Below, piece after piece: positions 1 to 9,658 of a DNA stretch of 64,000 nucleotides. Origin of the DNA: Phytophthora colocasiae (Eukaryota; Oomycota; Peronosporomycetes; Peronosporales; Peronosporaceae). Position numbers and translations under genes: made by a program. Location of the stretch: NCBI GenBank assembly GCA_018806915.1, contig JAGKQI010000085.1, forward strand, positions 620,001-684,000, read 5' to 3'. Every line of letters begins with the position of its first letter. Position 1 is the first letter of the stretch. The notes beneath the pieces are model-generated. The model had not been told where the DNA came from, did no database searches, and saw nothing but the letters and a program-made list of their open reading frames with translations.

Positions 1-677
1 GCGCTCTTCCGTGTCATCCAGACCCTGGCAACTACACTCGAATTTAACGCTCACGCGGAAATCTGCTTGGGGAATCTGCTCATATCTGACAATCCAAGTA
101 ATCTCGACTCAGCAGATACAACCATCAAAAGCATCATCGAAAGTACAAGCAGTGGCTACGTGCGTGTACCGCAATCCCAAAGTAAGTCCTCGACGTCTGG
201 TTTACTTGAACTTCTTCTGCTTGACTAGGCTAACCGAGTGTGTCAAGTCTCGAAATCAAGTACTGCGGTGCAATGCAGTGTGTTACTTGACACTGACGCT
301 TCAACAGTGGAGCGTGAGCTCCCTCAGCAAGTAGGTACCGCCATGTTTCTTCTTCGAGCACAATTAATAGTGTTAACTGTGTGCCCTTTTAGGCACTCGG
401 ATCTGTTTGTGCCCGTTATGCCAGCTATTCTGAGATGTGCGCCCTCAATCCAGGAAGTACAATTGGTCTTTTCATTATCTCTTTCCGGTATGTTCTTCCG
501 GTTAAACACTACAGTGCATGAGCTGAACTAATGTCTATGTCATAGGATGAGGCGGCTAAGAGTATCTTTGCTCGCTTGGACCAATCACTGAAGCTGCTCG
601 GCATACGGATTACAGCTCCATGGGAGTGCCAGCATCTCAAGGCTCAGACCTCGTTCGCTCTGCACTTCGGACAATGA
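1..677 (+). CDS. 3' end of an unrecognised multi-exon gene (partial)
   Basis: The window opens inside a gene. The first 181 bases read well in frame 1 (FRVIQTLATTLEFNAHAEIC) up to a gtaagt donor at 182. A later exon at 393-456 (FVPVMPAILRCAPSIQE) joins in phase to the last exon at 546-677 (DEAAKSIFARLDQSLKLLGI), which ends in TGA at 675-677. The acceptor of that last exon follows a branch-like ctaat. The middle exon (about 230-330) is readable in two frames, and I could not find one splice path that keeps both ends in frame, so its borders are uncertain. The helical, Leu/Ala-rich text could be a HEAT or ARM-type tail, but I do not recognise the family. The gene converges on the minus-strand gene at 860, with a long hairpin between them. 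Confidence 0.5.
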
Positions 678-718
678 GTGCTGCTCAACCTTAAATCAGT
701 GCCCCCGCAGTTTTCGTC

Positions 719-857
719 ACGACAGGAAATCTCCCACGACGCGTCTTCAAAAGAACCTCAAGCTCTGTTGGGGATGCGTAGAAGGCTTCACGTTCTCCGC
801 ATCCCCAACAGAGCTTGAGGTTCTTTCGAAGACGCGTCGTGGGAGATTTCCTGTCGT
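719..857. repeat. 60-bp near-perfect inverted repeat (hairpin) between convergent genes
   Basis: Arm 719-778 is the reverse complement of arm 798-857 with one mismatch (59 of 60), separated by a 19-base loop. The right arm ends 2 bases before the stop codon (860-862) of the minus-strand gene, so the hairpin would be at the very start of that gene's 3' UTR. The left arm starts 41 bases after the stop of the plus-strand gene. It is either a fold-back duplication of the local 3' UTR or a small MITE-like insertion. No flanking target duplication is evident. Confidence 0.9.
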
Positions 858-859
858 TT

Positions 860-1988
860 CTAAGAGGGCTGCACGTTGCTCGTGTCATTCAGTCGTTGAG
901 TCAGCACTTTCATAATCCGCTTCGCCACGTCACCACTGCGCAGCTCCAAAGCCTGCAGACAAACGTTGACGAGACCCATTACCACCTGCAACGTCGGTGG
1001 CTCTAGGTTGTCGACCAGTGAGATGAGAGTGAGAAGCGTCTGCTGAAGATCACTGGCCGACGTCACGAGGGTGTGCAGGATCCGCTCCATCATGTGACGA
1101 GCGACGTCCACTCGATCAGCCATTGCATCGATCAGACGTTGAAGCAACAGCTCGAAGAACGTTTGGGCACGTAAAGGCTGCGCTTCTACCAGTCGTTTCA
1201 GAACTTTCAGGGCGTACACGTTTTTCTCGGTGGCTGCGTCCAGTAGTAGAAGCAGCAGACGACCGAAGCAACGATCCCAGGTCTCGGATGATCCGGTGTC
1301 GATAAACCGCAGCGTCTGCCTCAAAGAAAATACTACAGTAAAAGGTTAGTGTGTGTTTTATACAGTCAGTCGAGGGAGGTACGGTCGTACCTTGCGCTTG
1401 CATCATCTCCGTTTCGTGTAAATTCATCTGCTCGAGCAGATGAAGAATATCTTCGAGCTAAAGCCCTTGGTTGTCTACAGGAAACGAGGCACTGGAGAAC
1501 GAACTGCCCCCCCCCCCCCTTGTCACCATCAGGGCTTATTAACCGAACGTCAGGTCAACCGTTTTGATCCGTTTCTGGCTGCTTTGTCGAGAAGGACTGG
1601 AAGAACTCACACTGGGCGACTCAGGCATCTCCTTCGTCTTCAGCACTTTGAAAACGACCAGATGCTTGGAAGGAGGCAGAAGATCAAGCGCTACCTCCAC
1701 TTCGGGTCCGTAAAGCTGCGCAGCTACCGCAACGCGTTCCCCACAGGCCGAAGAGACTGATACAGGCACGTCCGTGAACCGGTGGTCGTATGCGAAGAGC
1801 GGCCACGAACTCGGCTTCCATCGTGGGAAGTGCAACCCCCAAGTTCGTTGGAGGCACGAGCACGTTGTCCACACCGTTTTCAGTCGTTTGTTTGGCACTT
1901 CCACGATAGCAAGACTATTTGCGCCCACGCCAAAACCCTCCAACATACCGGTAAACTCCGTTAGGCCCTCCCTTTCATTGGCATCCAA
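860..1988 (-). CDS. CLASP-like HEAT/TOG-domain protein (probable, exons incomplete)
   Basis: The last exon (860 to about 1,324) encodes a run of amphipathic helices: LLLLLLDAATEKNVYALKVL, then QTFFELLLQRLIDAM, then LQQTLLTLISLVDNLEPPTL, ending RIMKVLTQRLNDTSNVQPS. This order resembles the C-terminal HEAT/TOG domain of CLASP microtubule plus-end proteins. A short upstream exon (EDILHLLEQMNLHETEMMQAQ) is bounded by ...tttag and gtacg. A further upstream exon (about 1,540-1,990) has AAQLYGPEVEVALDLLPPSK followed by a Ser-rich linker; frames change within it, so an intron or frameshift is likely. The 5' end may reach into 2,000-2,470, where a small GT-AG intron (about 2,377-2,432) is plausible. 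CLASP is an inference from helix pattern; another HEAT-repeat protein is possible. Confidence 0.45.
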
Positions 1989-2476
1989 GTTTGAGTACGC
2001 ATTACAATCAAATGCGGCAAATGAATGGCTCGCAAATGTGTTTTACCATAAGTAGTTGCCACTGCATTTTGTAAATCCTCAACGCTACTCGAATCGGACA
2101 GTGGAGCAGAAGTCGGACCCGTAATCGGCATTCCAGCAGTGAAAGTTGGTCACTGGTCAAGTCAATTCTCCTATCCAACTCACCACTCTTGGTGTACACC
2201 CTGAGATCACTCCGTCAATTGATTTGAGGTGTTTGCTCCTATATTTTTTCGAGTTTACAAGAAGTTTTCGAAAGCGACGAACGATTACATTGGCAGGAAG
2301 AACTATGGCGTCCGTGTCTGCAAGTGTTATCCACCAATTTGAACCAGACCAAACTATCCATTTCAAACACTCTTTCGATCTGCAAGTAAGTGGAATGTTT
2401 TCCCGTTGCAACAAAATATTCTGACCAACACTCACTTGTGTCTGCCCGTTCCACATGTCATTCTCCACTCCATAGA

Positions 2477-4072
2477 CTACCAGATCTCAATCTCCTCTTG
2501 AATTCGCTGCAGTTCCTGTTTGGGAAGTACCGTTGAGCTTTCACCTTGTCGAAGGCCGTCGCGAGAGATAGTAGTCTGCAAGTCGAGGTTCTGCTGGAGA
2601 GATGTTTCATAAACTGAATCCAAATCTTCCATCAGTGCGTCCATTGCCTTTTCCTCATCATCGGAGTCAGTTTGACTAATTCCATCCTCATCTTCTTCTG
2701 GAGCGACAAATGCCGTACTGTTCGGCATCAGCATGTCGTCGTCAAGGGAGTACCCGCGTATTTGAGACTGGTTGGAGTTGTGGTAACTGGTGTAGCAGTG
2801 ACGAAGTCCAAGTGGGCTCTCCACCCATGCAGGAAGTTGTCTCCAACCTGATCCAGACTCTACTTCTAAACTAGCAGTAATAGCTGCTTCGGTAGCTATC
2901 AGTGAGTGATTTCGAACACTCTTAGCCGATCTTAACGCTGTCAATAAGCGTTCTAGCAGCTCTACCTGATCCTCTGCGTTATTATCAGCCTTAATCTTCT
3001 CAGCGTGTGCAAGCATTTCAGCGCCGCACTGGCATAAATCTTCAATCGGTCCAATTTGAAGCTTGACTCGTTCACGATACTCGCTGCTCACCATGAATTT
3101 AATCCACTGCAACGTCATATCCACTTCGTTCTGCTGAAAACCACTATCCGCCTGTTCATCAGTCATATCTCCATCACCCGTGCTTTCACGACGAGGTTTC
3201 GAAGGGCAGATCACGTCGAACACTTTTCGGCACAGCCTCGCCAGCAACAACGCGCTGAAAGTCCTCCAAAGTGGCTGAAGCTGTAGTAACAACGCAACAA
3301 ACGCTTCGATTTGGAAGATCTCCGCATTATTTTTGCCCTCTTGATCTTCAGGAAGCGGAGGGGCTTCTAGGAACAACAGTCCAGTCGGTGCCACACGTTC
3401 GTTATGTTGCTCTCCAACCACCAGCAATGGCACCACAATATTGCGAAGACTATCAGCATCAAGAATGGGCTTCGGGATTTCGTTTTCTTCCGTTTGCATC
3501 TCGTTTCCTGCTTGCGTGTTCAAATGCGGCAATTGTTTAAGCAGCCACTGGGCCACGTGATGCACTTGACCTCGAATCGAACCTTCCTGAGCATCCCAAT
3601 AATTGGCACGCAGCCACGCCAATAAGTGTCGAGCAGCAAATCGTAGCACCGGCAATGACGGCAACTGGTTGTGTGTGGACTCGTGGCGCAAATCCACAAC
3701 CCAAAGAGGGATCCCGATTCGCTGTGCCAATGCACTAACAGCCATAGCATACGCACCCTTCTGTGATCCATCAACCAAGCCATTCACACAGCGCACGACG
3801 ACACTTGCATAAAGCAATGATAGTTCCATATGAGAGCGAGAGCTCACGCCTACCGCGTGGTGGTGATGTTGAGCCATTGACTCGTGCAGCTGGAGCTCCA
3901 CTAATTGCGCTGTAGCGTTAATCGCTACAGGCAATTGCGTGCGACTACGCCAAGAAGCCACACGGGAGACGACGCGCTGTTGTACGTATGGGTCATCGCT
4001 GAAGAGGCCCTCGTGTACGTCCTGCCAGTCAGCCCAGTCGAGCCATGGCGCTGCATTCCTCCGCCCATTCAT
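2477..4072 (-). CDS. LAS1: LAS1-family pre-rRNA endoribonuclease (HEPN domain)
   Basis: This intronless gene encodes 531 residues. The N-terminus has the Las1 signature: a Trp-rich start (WLDWADWQDV), 'LFSDDPYVQQ', and WRSR followed by 'LPVAINATAQLVE'. The HEPN catalytic motif RHESTH is at residues 129-134, followed by the family-typical NQLPSLPVLRFAARHLLAWL and NYWDAQ. In yeast and human, LAS1 with the GRC3/NOL9 kinase cleaves ITS2 of pre-rRNA in the nucleolus, an essential step of 60S assembly. The C-terminal half is acidic and low in complexity (DEDGISQTDSDDEE), as in other Las1 proteins. The N-terminal ATG is chosen because it directly precedes the conserved block. REI1 at 8,090 acts later in the same 60S pathway. 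Confidence 0.88.
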   Translation of the reverse strand: MNGRRNAAPWLDWADWQDVHEGLFSDDPYVQQRVVSRVASWRSRTQLPVAINATAQLVELQLHESMAQHHHHAVGVSSRSHMELSLLYASVVVRCVNGLVDGSQKGAYAMAVSALAQRIGIPLWVVDLRHESTHNQLPSLPVLRFAARHLLAWLRANYWDAQEGSIRGQVHHVAQWLLKQLPHLNTQAGNEMQTEENEIPKPILDADSLRNIVVPLLVVGEQHNERVAPTGLLFLEAPPLPEDQEGKNNAEIFQIEAFVALLLQLQPLWRTFSALLLARLCRKVFDVICPSKPRRESTGDGDMTDEQADSGFQQNEVDMTLQWIKFMVSSEYRERVKLQIGPIEDLCQCGAEMLAHAEKIKADNNAEDQVELLERLLTALRSAKSVRNHSLIATEAAITASLEVESGSGWRQLPAWVESPLGLRHCYTSYHNSNQSQIRGYSLDDDMLMPNSTAFVAPEEDEDGISQTDSDDEEKAMDALMEDLDSVYETSLQQNLDLQTTISRDGLRQGESSTVLPKQELQRIQEEIEIW

Positions 4073-4265
4073 TTAGCTCGAAATGGAATGACAAAATTAA
4101 TTGGAATGTGATTGACCAATCAGAAAATAACAATATTTTTCGGGACTCGATTTCGAAGAATGCCTAACAATAATTGGGCCAGCGTAAAGAGACTGGTTCA
4201 CGTTCAATGCCCTTGGTGAGAGTGGAGGCTTGAGAAAATGGGGTGTAGCAATAATGTTTGGGCTT

Positions 4266-5315
4266 TCAGCGGTCTGTACATACCGACGAGGCCGTAGGAG
4301 ACACTTGTTGACAGCAGTAGCAATGGTTCCAGTCATGTTCACATCGAGAGCAACGACTGGCATCACTGTCGGCCATAGAGACACTGGGACGCTCGTGTGC
4401 AGGACTCTCCTCTGCTGTAGCGACGCTGACAGGGTAGAACGCACTGTCCTCACTGTTGCAATAACAATGCGTCCACTTTTGCAGACAGAGATGGCACGTG
4501 TCGGTGCCTACCTGGCGCTGGTTACGGGACAATCTGGACATGTCGCTCTGATCCGACAACGTCGTGTATGCCAGGCTCTTGGTACGGAGACCTGCAGCCT
4601 TGATCTGCTGCTGACGTTTTCCCTCCAAGGCTTGAAGGATCTCAATGGGGCGTTGTTTTGACGCCATGGTCGGGAAAAGAGTCTCAGTCTGCTCCATTTG
4701 CAGAAACGACTTCAAAATGCAGTTCTCAATCTTTTCACAGGCTCGTGGACACTCATCGAAGCTGCGAGCCATGATGCACAGCAGCATGTGCCTTAGAAAC
4801 AGTCCCAAACTGTCCATACGCTCCTTCACAACAGCCTTGCGACTCGAGCGCAGCAACCGTCGACGCGGGAATGGATAGTCAGCGATCTGCTGTAGGTACG
4901 GTTGACAGAACTCACAGTGGCCCCAAGACACGAGCTCCATCAGCTCCTTACGCAGCTTGTAGAAGTCCGAATAGCGTCTTCTCACGACGCATTTACCTCC
5001 AGTCGTAACATTTCGCACGAAGACCGTGTACATGGTGTATTTGTGCCCCTTTGCGTGCATTTTGGCGCTTCCTTCGTCGCTGTCGAGCGTGTCACCTCCT
5101 TCGATCTCCTTGGAGGCCGTGATCACCACCGAGATGGAGTCTTCATCGATCATATTCACAGTAAATTGTTCCGCGCTCACGAAGACCAAGGAAGTTCTGG
5201 CCGGAGCTGCGCACAGCCACCAAGACAATCGACCAGCGAGGCTTTCTCGAGCGTGGGCCTCGTCCTCGTTCTTCGACTGCACGACAGACTGTGGGAAAAA
5301 CAGAAGCTCGACCAA
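4266..5315 (-). CDS. PX-domain phosphoinositide-binding protein with twin Cys/His C-terminal motifs
   Basis: The 349-residue frame contains one PX domain (about residues 90-205): YTMYTVFVRNVTTGGKCVVR, then RRYSDFYKLRKEL, the proline-bend YPFPRRRLL, and the closing helix ERMDSLGLFLRHML. PX domains bind phosphoinositides and recruit proteins to endosomal membranes. The C-terminal third carries two copies of an unusual C-x2-C-x3-W-x-H-C-Y-C motif (CHLCLQKWTHCYC and CSRCEHDWNHCYC), possibly a metal site. The first ATG (5,315) gives an N-terminus without PX features. An in-frame ATG at 5,153 (MIDEDSISVVITASKE) is an equally good start. It lies 193 bases upstream of LAS1 on the same strand. Confidence 0.8.
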   Translation of the reverse strand: MVELLFFPQSVVQSKNEDEAHARESLAGRLSWWLCAAPARTSLVFVSAEQFTVNMIDEDSISVVITASKEIEGGDTLDSDEGSAKMHAKGHKYTMYTVFVRNVTTGGKCVVRRRYSDFYKLRKELMELVSWGHCEFCQPYLQQIADYPFPRRRLLRSSRKAVVKERMDSLGLFLRHMLLCIMARSFDECPRACEKIENCILKSFLQMEQTETLFPTMASKQRPIEILQALEGKRQQQIKAAGLRTKSLAYTTLSDQSDMSRLSRNQRQVGTDTCHLCLQKWTHCYCNSEDSAFYPVSVATAEESPAHERPSVSMADSDASRCSRCEHDWNHCYCCQQVSPTASSVCTDR

Positions 5316-5718
5316 AATTCGGGCACGAGGTGATTATGTTGCGCTATTAGAGCAACTTAATTTTGTAGTCATTTGGTGCGCTATCTCGAGGTGCAAAATG
5401 GACAGTCGGTTGGAAAACGCTCAAAGCTGTTTATTTAGATGACCCAGTCACACTGCGAGATGGTGTAGCTTTTCAGTCTTAACACGTAGGCGCATTCATT
5501 TATTTAAGGCTTCCGGCAACTTTGCTGAGTTGCCCAACGTGGCGTTTCGACGCCCGAATGGCAGAGACTTCCATGAAGGTAGGTACGAGGGTATGTATGT
5601 ATCCATGTTGCTATTGCCGCAGTTTTAAATCTTGGTGTGCCGCTCAACCTCTCCCTACACTTTTAAATACTATCTTGTACTGCTTGTGACCACGAGCTGC
5701 TCTCAGTCCATCGTCTAC

Positions 5719-7035
5719 TTACTTTTGCTTCGCACATACAGGCGGCATCTGCTCGGCGTTCGACAAGGACGCTGGTCGTGTGGCCTGTTCCTGTGTCTTC
5801 TCCTGGGCATTGGCCTTCTCAGCCATTCGCTCAAGCGCAAATACCAGAAGCGATCTCTCTTGAAGGAAGTCGCGACTGGACTCGGCTTTGCCAAAGTCAC
5901 TCACAAACGCCAACAGCTTTTCGTGGTTGCGTACAAGGAGCTGTTCCACTTCAAGCGACTTGTTCGGGTTGGCCACGAAGATCTTAAACACGTGGAAGGC
6001 GTCCATACGCAAGGCCTCGCTAGGCTCTCGCAGCAGCAGCATAATCTGCTTTAAGTTGTTGCGTGAGGCAACGTACCGCTGCATCACGGTAAAGTTCACC
6101 GGGTCAAGCAGCAACTCCGACAGTAACTGTAGCGCTTGCCTCCTAGTTGCGTAGTTTTCCGACGCTAGCAAGCCATTCAAAAGTCCAAAGATGCGGTCGA
6201 ACGATTCGTCCAGGATGACCACCGTCGCCTTCTTGTGCACTGTCAAAAGCCGCGAAATGTTGATCAGCGCGTCGGCTGATATGTCAAAATTGCTGTTCTC
6301 CATCGTGACCTTGAACAGGAACTCGAATTCAGACTCAAGGTCCTTCAAGAAGATCATGGTGAGCGACTGGTACTCAAAGCAGTCGCGTAGCATCGAGCCA
6401 CAGATTAACGCCGTCTCGTTATTCCGATAGCCTTCAACAAGCCACCGCATAATGTCTGGTCTCTCAGCAATAAGCTCAATGAAGCCGCGCAGGTTGTGCA
6501 CCGTCATAGCTCGAAACACGTTGCCCACATACTTGCGGGTCTCGAACGTTAACTGACCCAGTACCTTAGGCATCAACACTTTCTCCAACACTCGATAGCG
6601 TAGCAACAGTTCAGCCATATCATCCATCTTCTTCTCCCTATCGCCTTGCTCCTCATCCCAGTCGTGGAAGACAGCACGGATCTTGGACCACTTGCGTTCG
6701 AGTTCACCAGGCACCGTTTTCTCCGTGGCTGACTCCTCATCGCTCGATTCTTCTTCAGGCGGTGGGTTTCCTTCATAATCCGGTTCACAAACGTCTTCGT
6801 GGCTAGGTACGTCCAAAACTTCAGTAGTATTCTCGTCATTCTCAGGCTTGCGTTCAGCCAATACTGCGCCAGAGCTCGAGGCAATGCTGAGGCTCTGGAA
6901 AGCCGCATCCAGCTTGTCGTCCGGCACCAGCTCGCGCAGCAGCACGTCCACGGAGCGCACGAGCTCGCCCGTGGGGTTTAGACGGGACCAGAAAAAGGTG
7001 TTGACGCGGTTCATCGTGTACTGAGGGGCGTCCAC
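5719..7035 (-). CDS. MO25/CAB39-like scaffold protein
   Basis: The gene encodes 438 residues, longer than the usual ~340 for MO25. The N-terminus has FFWSRLNPTGELVRSVDVLL. After it comes an acidic insert (about residues 60-115, rich in Glu/Asp/Ser) not typical of the family. The Mo25 ARM-like repeats then follow: TRKYVGNVFRAMTV, ERPDIMRWLVEGYRNNETAL, 'GSMLRDCFEYQSL', 'SNFDISADAL', NYATRRQALQLLSELLLDP, 'NPNKSLEVEQLLVRN' and KLLAFVSDFG. MO25 stabilises the STRAD pseudokinase and activates LKB1/GCK-type kinases; in protists it acts in polarity and division. The start is taken at the ATG preceding NRVNTFFW. The C-terminal ~35 residues are low-complexity. Confidence 0.9.
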   Translation of the reverse strand: MDAPQYTMNRVNTFFWSRLNPTGELVRSVDVLLRELVPDDKLDAAFQSLSIASSSGAVLAERKPENDENTTEVLDVPSHEDVCEPDYEGNPPPEEESSDEESATEKTVPGELERKWSKIRAVFHDWDEEQGDREKKMDDMAELLLRYRVLEKVLMPKVLGQLTFETRKYVGNVFRAMTVHNLRGFIELIAERPDIMRWLVEGYRNNETALICGSMLRDCFEYQSLTMIFLKDLESEFEFLFKVTMENSNFDISADALINISRLLTVHKKATVVILDESFDRIFGLLNGLLASENYATRRQALQLLSELLLDPVNFTVMQRYVASRNNLKQIMLLLREPSEALRMDAFHVFKIFVANPNKSLEVEQLLVRNHEKLLAFVSDFGKAESSRDFLQERSLLVFALERMAEKANAQEKTQEQATRPASLSNAEQMPPVCAKQK

Positions 7036-8089
7036 AACGTGAGAGAAAACTCCAAGACCTGATTCTTCTCCGCGGTACAGAGTGCAACGTTCTCTCGGTG
7101 GCTCTCAATCGCAGCCAAAGAGCTCAAGGATGGTGTAGCCTCTCTTCCTCCGCAAATTCCAAGATGGCTCACAGCCAGCAGCGCTCGGCGATCTAGACTG
7201 CAACCCGGACTCACAAGCGACATACCGTTGCGAGTCTACGATAGGGCTCAGGGACGGCATTCACTTCGATAAAGTATGTAGAGAACGTACTTAATCGAAT
7301 GTAACGGCTTTGGCTCTTCCTTGCGCCTGGTACGTACGTACGTCCCCGAGCTCAGATTGCGGGTCGGGATGACATCATGGGCACTTCAACACCTGCCGGC
7401 TTCAGTGCCGCTGCAGTGTCAAGGCCAATTTTGCAGCTGGAATGCAATGTCTGTGTATGGACATGGTAGTCGCGGGCGTCTCAGGTCGACGGCGCAGACG
7501 CTGGTGTACAGTAGAGGGAAGCAGGTTTTCTGCCTGCTTTTCTGAGTCAGAAGCTTTCATGTGTTCTCGAATCAAAGCAAGGTCGACGGGAATGAGCTTC
7601 TCTGATTTACTCGAATCAATGCGTATGCATCCGCGCTGTCGTCAAGATCCGATTTCGGGGGGAATCTTTTAAGGAACCGACGCCAATTCAAAATGTTTGG
7701 TGGCCTGGAAACGATATGAGGTGAAGAAGACATTGCAGCTTATAGAGATGACAGCCGTGTGGGTGGGTAAAGAGATGATTCGGCCCGTCAGCAGGCTGGC
7801 ACGTTTGCCCAGATTTGGCACCACGGACTCCATAGTGGAGAGATTTTACACGGCAACATGGAGACCCTCGACAATCCGAGCTCATATGCGTTATCGGTAG
7901 CTTGGCACTTCTGACGAGACCTCATTGCGACTCAAAATGGCTGGACAGCAGACGCATTGACGCCGTTGTATCCATCTCATGTTGGGACTGACGTATGTGG
8001 GTCAAGTGGATAATGATTTCTTCTAAATCGCAATGATCTGACTGTAAAATGGATGTATGTTGTCGTGGATATGCATTACTTTCCTCTAC
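7036..8089. other. Intergenic region, no gene seen
   Basis: About 1.05 kb lies between the MO25 start and the REI1 stop, both on the minus strand. The MO25 promoter must lie near 7,036-7,300. Only short open frames without family features or codon continuity occur. I see no tRNA, repeat or TE signature. Confidence 0.5.
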
Positions 8090-9412
8090 TTAGACCGTTA
8101 CCATGGCTCTACGGTTCGGATTCTTCTGCAGCTTGTGACTGCGGGTGTCCAGGCGTGAACGGTTCTTCTCATGCCAAAAGTTCTTGCGCTTGGCCTCCAC
8201 AATGGACATGCCACCTGCGATATTGTTGCGCTTCTTGAGGAAGTTGGCCACGAACGCAGTCGACAGTGCAGTACTGCCGGCACGGGGGTCCACACCTGCA
8301 GTCTGGTAAGCTAGTAGGAGCTGCTCCTTGTGAGCTGCGAGTACCGAAGCACGCGTCTCATCCGGACGGAAATGCTGCTTGTAGTAGCGGCGGTACTCAC
8401 GGCGACCAAGGCGACGGCCACTGGCAAGAACCAGTTCGCCTGTCTCGGAAACGCCGATGGTGTTCTCGGCATCTTCATCCTCATCTTCTTGCTCCTCCTC
8501 GATGACTTCCTCGTCACTGTCAATGCTGGCCTCACTATCAGTCTCCCACTCGACATCCTCCTCTGCAGCAGCAGCCTTGTTCTTCTTGTACTGCGACGAG
8601 AAGTCGTAGAATTCCAGTAGTTCATCCAGATCCTCATCCTCATAGCGCAGTTTACAGTGAGAAAGCGACGTCATGTGCTTTTGCACGTCCTGGTGAGAAC
8701 GGAAAGATTTGCCCTTGCCGTTGCAGTACAGACAGTAAAATCCAACCTTGACCTTCTCGGACAGGTAGCTGATCAAACCCTCCAAGTCCACCAAGAAGTC
8801 CACGTCCGGAATAAAGAAGCCGTGCTCCTTCAACATGTGTGTCAAACACGAGTCAAAGTCGGCAGCGTGATAAGTGCAGAAAATGCAGTCCTCCTTCTCC
8901 AATGGAACCTTTTTCTTGTATTCCTCGATCTCCTTTGCCAATTCTTCCTCCGTCATCTCCTTTGGCTCGTCCACCTTCTCGGAGCCATCTTCCAACGACA
9001 TCACCTCCACTTGCTTCTCCACCGTCTCCACAGCCGAGGCAACTTCTGGATTCTTCTTAGCATTGGCCAAATGCTTCTTGGAGGCCAAGTGATTCTCGTG
9101 TGCGTTGGTAGTCGTGAACGTTTTATTACACGGAACACACTTCAGCAGGGTCTTGACGCCTGCCTTCTTAATCTGTTCCTTGCGAGCACGCTGCTTCTGC
9201 TTGGGATCATTGGCGGACTGTGCTTCCTTTTCTTCTCGCACCTTGCGCATCCGAAACTCAAACTGTTCCTCCGACACTGGTGGGAGTTCCACTACCTTGC
9301 GCTTGAGGTTATAGCGGTGCCAGTCCTTACGGAAATGGTCTCTCTGCTCTGCAGGTGATGGGAACTCCAAGCGGCAAGCTGTGCACGTCAACATGGCTGT
9401 AATATTCGTCAC
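8090..9412 (-). CDS. REI1: Cytoplasmic 60S subunit biogenesis factor REI1/ZNF622-like
   Basis: This single-exon gene encodes 440 residues. Four zinc-finger units are visible: CTACRLEFPSPAEQ...H (about 10-32), CVPCNKTFTTTNAHENH (about 92-114), CIFCTYHAADFDSC and CLYCNGKGKSFRSHQDVQKH. The block 'LKEHGFFIPDVDFLVD' followed by LEGLISYLSEKVKVG is diagnostic for REI1/ZNF622. The tail holds an acidic stretch and the typical 'GRRLGRREYRRYYKQ' segment. In yeast, REI1 probes the 60S exit tunnel and releases ARX1/ALB1 during late cytoplasmic maturation. The ATG at 9,412 directly precedes the first finger. It is divergent from D2HGDH copy 1, with a 246 bp shared upstream region. Confidence 0.92.
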   Translation of the reverse strand: MTNITAMLTCTACRLEFPSPAEQRDHFRKDWHRYNLKRKVVELPPVSEEQFEFRMRKVREEKEAQSANDPKQKQRARKEQIKKAGVKTLLKCVPCNKTFTTTNAHENHLASKKHLANAKKNPEVASAVETVEKQVEVMSLEDGSEKVDEPKEMTEEELAKEIEEYKKKVPLEKEDCIFCTYHAADFDSCLTHMLKEHGFFIPDVDFLVDLEGLISYLSEKVKVGFYCLYCNGKGKSFRSHQDVQKHMTSLSHCKLRYEDEDLDELLEFYDFSSQYKKNKAAAAEEDVEWETDSEASIDSDEEVIEEEQEDEDEDAENTIGVSETGELVLASGRRLGRREYRRYYKQHFRPDETRASVLAAHKEQLLLAYQTAGVDPRAGSTALSTAFVANFLKKRNNIAGGMSIVEAKRKNFWHEKNRSRLDTRSHKLQKNPNRRAMVTV

Positions 9413-9658
9413 TTGGAGTCTTATTTAGCTACGTTCTGTTGCCTTTGGAGCTCTTGGTTTTGATAACCAATCGGTTGGCCAAGGCTGTTGTCCGGAAATA
9501 AATGTCCCAATTTGATCAACACACACCACATGAAACATTCGCGCAACATTCCTCAACTTCATTTTGCGCGATACAAGCCATCGACTTGTCTTTGACGCAG
9601 ATACACCTGCACCAGTGCCAACACGCCATTCCTCTTCACGCTCCAAGCACCACACAGG
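9413..9658. promoter_or_regulatory. Divergent promoter region between REI1 and D2HGDH copy 1, with Inr/FPR-like element
   Basis: The 246 bp gap separates two divergent starts. It contains an inverted CCAAT-type box (accaatcgg near 9,461) and, at 9,552-9,566, ctcaacttcattttg, which resembles the oomycete Inr plus flanking promoter region (CTCATTYYNCAWTTT) with one base missing. That element lies about 95 bases upstream of the ATG at 9,659, a typical oomycete position. No equivalent copy is visible upstream of D2HGDH copy 2. Confidence 0.45.

Noticed and set aside
1507..1520. Homopolymer C run as a functional site
   Set aside because: Lies in a probable intron of the CLASP-like gene; simple low-complexity sequence.
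8657..9358. 233-residue plus-strand open frame
   Set aside because: It is antisense to the well-supported REI1 gene and has no family features.
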